Source: Agrobacterium salinitolerans
GTDB taxonomy: Bacteria; Pseudomonadota; Alphaproteobacteria; Rhizobiales; Rhizobiaceae
Assembly: GCF_002008225.1 (NCBI RefSeq)
Contig: NZ_MRDH01000003.1
Span: forward strand, 103,926 to 167,925
Length of the DNA: 64,000 nt
Direction of reading: 5' to 3'
Shown: in pieces, positions 63,920-64,000 of the stretch
How the letters are laid out: each line of letters begins with the position of its first letter
Position numbering within the stretch: the first letter of the stretch is position 1
Position numbers and translations under genes: made by a program
The notes under the pieces: model-generated
What the model was told of the DNA's origin: nothing
What the model saw: the letters and a program-made list of their open reading frames with translations, nothing else
Databases searched by the model: none

Positions 63920-64000
63920 ATGGCAAAGAGCAAGTTTGAGCGGACGAAGCCGCACGTCAACATTGGCACGATCGGTCACGTTGACCATGGCAAGACGTCG
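63920..64000 (+). CDS. tuf: Elongation factor Tu, N-terminal part (3' end outside window)
   Basis: The first 27 codons read [20 protein letters not shown] and then VDHGKTS, the start and P-loop of EF-Tu, which brings aminoacyl-tRNA to the ribosome. CACAGGAAGC precedes the ATG. The frame is open at the window edge. Alphaproteobacteria usually carry two tuf copies; this could be either. Confidence 0.97.

Overview
The window looks like chromosomal DNA of an alphaproteobacterium of the Rhizobiales, most likely the Agrobacterium/Rhizobium group. The evidence is a circularly permuted two-piece tmRNA gene, an SspB of the alphaproteobacterial type, a BA14K-type exported protein, a UvrB with a long N-terminal extension, and palindromic repeats of a kind scattered through Agrobacterium-like genomes. 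Base composition and gene style are even throughout. I see no insertion sequence, transposase, integrase, phage gene, CRISPR array or rRNA operon. Species assignment is inference from gene content only.

Layout. 1-4.8 kb: the end of a large AsmA-like envelope protein, small regulators, sspB and the tmRNA gene. 5-9 kb: DUF2853, thyA-folA (overlapping) and hflK-hflC. 9-17 kb: a DMT transporter, a Do-family periplasmic protease, an SDR, GNAT-serB facing miaA with overlapping start codons, and a HerA-like ATPase. 17-19.8 kb: the ilvBN unit behind a leader-peptide attenuator. 19.8-29 kb: an accessory-like stretch with two separate ArsR-SRPBCC pairs, each with its own palindromic operator, an AKR, a LysE exporter, an ECF sigma/anti-sigma/secreted-protein operon, a DUF2269/SDR-DoxX pair, a RecD-like helicase and a MerR protein with a LuxR-like C-terminal domain. 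29-38.8 kb: pdxJ, NDH-2, alcohol dehydrogenase, AraC and TetR regulators, ilvC, a nuclease-fold protein, an RbsD/FucU protein and an aminotransferase. 39-46 kb: a binding-protein/permease/ATPase importer, a second nuclease-fold protein, a diguanylate cyclase and tRNA-Thr. 46.5-58 kb: small envelope and stress genes, an esterase, uvrB, an HxlR regulator with a redox/SnoaL pair, and PepSY and DUF2946 proteins. 58-64 kb: a thioesterase, rlmB, tRNA-Tyr and tRNA-Gly, a string of very small exported or membrane proteins, terC and the start of tuf.

Genes that work together: tmRNA and SspB (tagging and delivery to ClpXP) are neighbours; ThyA and DHFR form the thymidylate cycle; HflK and HflC form the FtsH-modulating complex; IlvB, IlvH and IlvC act in succession in branched-chain amino acid synthesis; the three importer genes form one ABC system.

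The observations most worth following are the ssrA-sspB adjacency, the probably leaderless ilv leader peptide with its attenuator, a palindromic repeat arm inserted in frame in uvrB, the operator/promoter architecture of the two ArsR-SRPBCC pairs, the MerR-LuxR fusion, and three tiny genes (one apparently frameshifted) between 60 and 62.7 kb. I found no convincing large undescribed defence or biosynthetic system.
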